Assembly (NCBI GenBank): GCA_030605705.1
Contig: JAUWHU010000535.1
Coordinates: 1-5,738, forward strand
Length of the DNA: 5,738 nt
Direction of reading: 5' to 3'
Source of the DNA: Thermoflexia bacterium
Lineage (GTDB): Bacteria > Chloroflexota > Anaerolineae > B4-G1 > SLSP01
In this document: in pieces, positions 5,294 to 5,738 of the stretch
Layout of the letters: each line of letters starts with the position of its first letter
Numbering within the stretch: position 1 is the stretch's first letter
Notes under the pieces: generated by a model
Seen by the model: the letters and a program-made list of their open reading frames with translations, nothing else
Told to the model about the DNA's origin: nothing
The model's database searches: none
Translations under genes and position numbers: made by a program

Positions 5294-5679
5294 GATTCTT
5301 GGATACCGATGTATTGATTGATTTCCAACGGGGTTTACCGGCCGCTGCCGCGTGGTTGCGCGATGATGCGACGCAAAGGGTTGCACTGCCAGGTATCGTA
5401 GCTATGGAACTCGTGGTAGGGTGCCGGAACAAGGACGATCTGCGGATTACTCAAGCATTTTTGAAGCGTTTCAACGTCGTGTGGCCTGATGCCCAGGATA
5501 TGCAATACGCTTATGAATTGCTGGCGACGTATCGCCTGGCGTATGGCGTGGGGATTCCAGATTGTCTGATTGCAGCGATGGCGCTACATCGAGATATGCC
5601 TTTGCTGACATTCAACTGGAAGCATTATCAGATGTTTCCTGATCTGGTTGTACAGGCACCCTATACGAGGAATGTGTGA
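5290..5679 (+). CDS. vapC: VapC-like PIN-domain toxin ribonuclease
   Basis: A 129-residue single-domain PIN protein, the usual size of VapC. I chose ATG 5290, which overlaps the antitoxin stop as ATGA and gives the family start MRFLDTDVLID; ATG 5275 would add five residues. The acidic metal-binding residues are visible: Asp5 in LDTDVLID, Glu40 in AMELVVG, Asp91 in GIPDCLIAAMAL, and a final Asn109 in TFNWKHY at the fourth position. All core residues are present, so the enzyme should be an active Mg-dependent endoribonuclease that blocks translation by cutting RNA (VapC targets known elsewhere include tRNA and 23S rRNA; the target here is unknown). It is expected to be held inactive by the upstream antitoxin. 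It is followed at once by a repeat copy, with no other gene in the module. Confidence 0.92.
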   Translation: MRFLDTDVLIDFQRGLPAAAAWLRDDATQRVALPGIVAMELVVGCRNKDDLRITQAFLKRFNVVWPDAQDMQYAYELLATYRLAYGVGIPDCLIAAMALHRDMPLLTFNWKHYQMFPDLVVQAPYTRNV

Positions 5680-5687
5680 AATAAATG

Positions 5688-5732
5688 CAGATGCATGCAA
5701 ACTTTATCAGTGTTAATCCACGTGCATCTGCG
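5688..5732. repeat. Hairpin arms GCAGATGCA / TGCATCTGC after the toxin gene
   Basis: GCAGATGCA at 5688-5696 is the exact reverse complement of TGCATCTGC at 5724-5732, enclosing a 27-base loop. It overlaps repeat copy B. It starts nine bases after the toxin stop codon and may mark the transcript end, but there is no T-run within the window. Confidence 0.6.
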
Positions 5733-5737
5733 GTTAG
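5694..5737 (+). repeat. Direct repeat copy B (ATCTGCGGTT family) after the toxin-antitoxin pair
   Basis: This 44-base stretch matches copy A at 4917-4958 in the same orientation (34 of 42 aligned bases, one 2-base insertion GC). It also shares ATCAGTGTTAATCC (5706-5719) with the right arm of the hairpin repeat at 4568-4622. The repeat may continue past the window end. Confidence 0.7.
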
Positions 5738-5738
5738 C

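Overview
The window looks like a GC-rich, free-living bacterium. Protein style, repeat content and gene layout all suggest a member of the Chloroflexota, perhaps Anaerolineae-like. That is an impression from the sequence, not a phylogenetic result, and no rRNA or other marker gene is present. All genes I can support lie on the + strand, and long minus-strand frames are antisense shadows of GC-rich genes.

Region by region: positions 1-82 hold a strong GC-rich inverted repeat just ahead of the first gene. Positions 122-1840 encode a 572-residue two-part protein. Its first ~370 residues I cannot assign, and its last ~200 carry the signature pattern of the nucleoside phosphorylase (PNP/MTAN) fold. 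Positions 1841-2224 are non-coding and packed with hairpins and repeat-family elements. Positions 2225-4468 encode a complete molybdenum-cofactor subunit of the xanthine dehydrogenase family, with the Gln, Glu, Arg and catalytic Glu active-site residues all present. Its FAD and [2Fe-2S] partner subunits are not in the window. Positions 4469-4980 are again non-coding: a GGAGTNAG-type octamer tract, a hairpin repeat, a probable gene remnant and a repeat copy. Positions 5012-5679 are a compact VapBC-type toxin-antitoxin pair with its own -10 box, palindromic operator-like sites, a strong ribosome binding site and an ATGA stop-start overlap. The window ends in a second copy of the repeat that precedes the toxin-antitoxin pair.

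Working together: the phosphorylase-like protein and the purine-type molybdenum hydroxylase could both act on purines (release of the base, then its oxidation). They are separated by 384 bases of repeat DNA, so co-transcription is doubtful and the link is only inferred. The toxin-antitoxin pair is an independent accessory module. It is bracketed by direct copies of one repeat family and sits next to what looks like a gene cut short at the repeat boundary, so this end of the window looks like a rearranged, insertion-prone spot. I found no CRISPR array, tRNA, rRNA or transposase. The best candidates for something undescribed are the unassigned N-terminal region fused to a phosphorylase-like domain, and the repeat-bracketed toxin-antitoxin cassette whose antitoxin carries a 9-C homopolymer.
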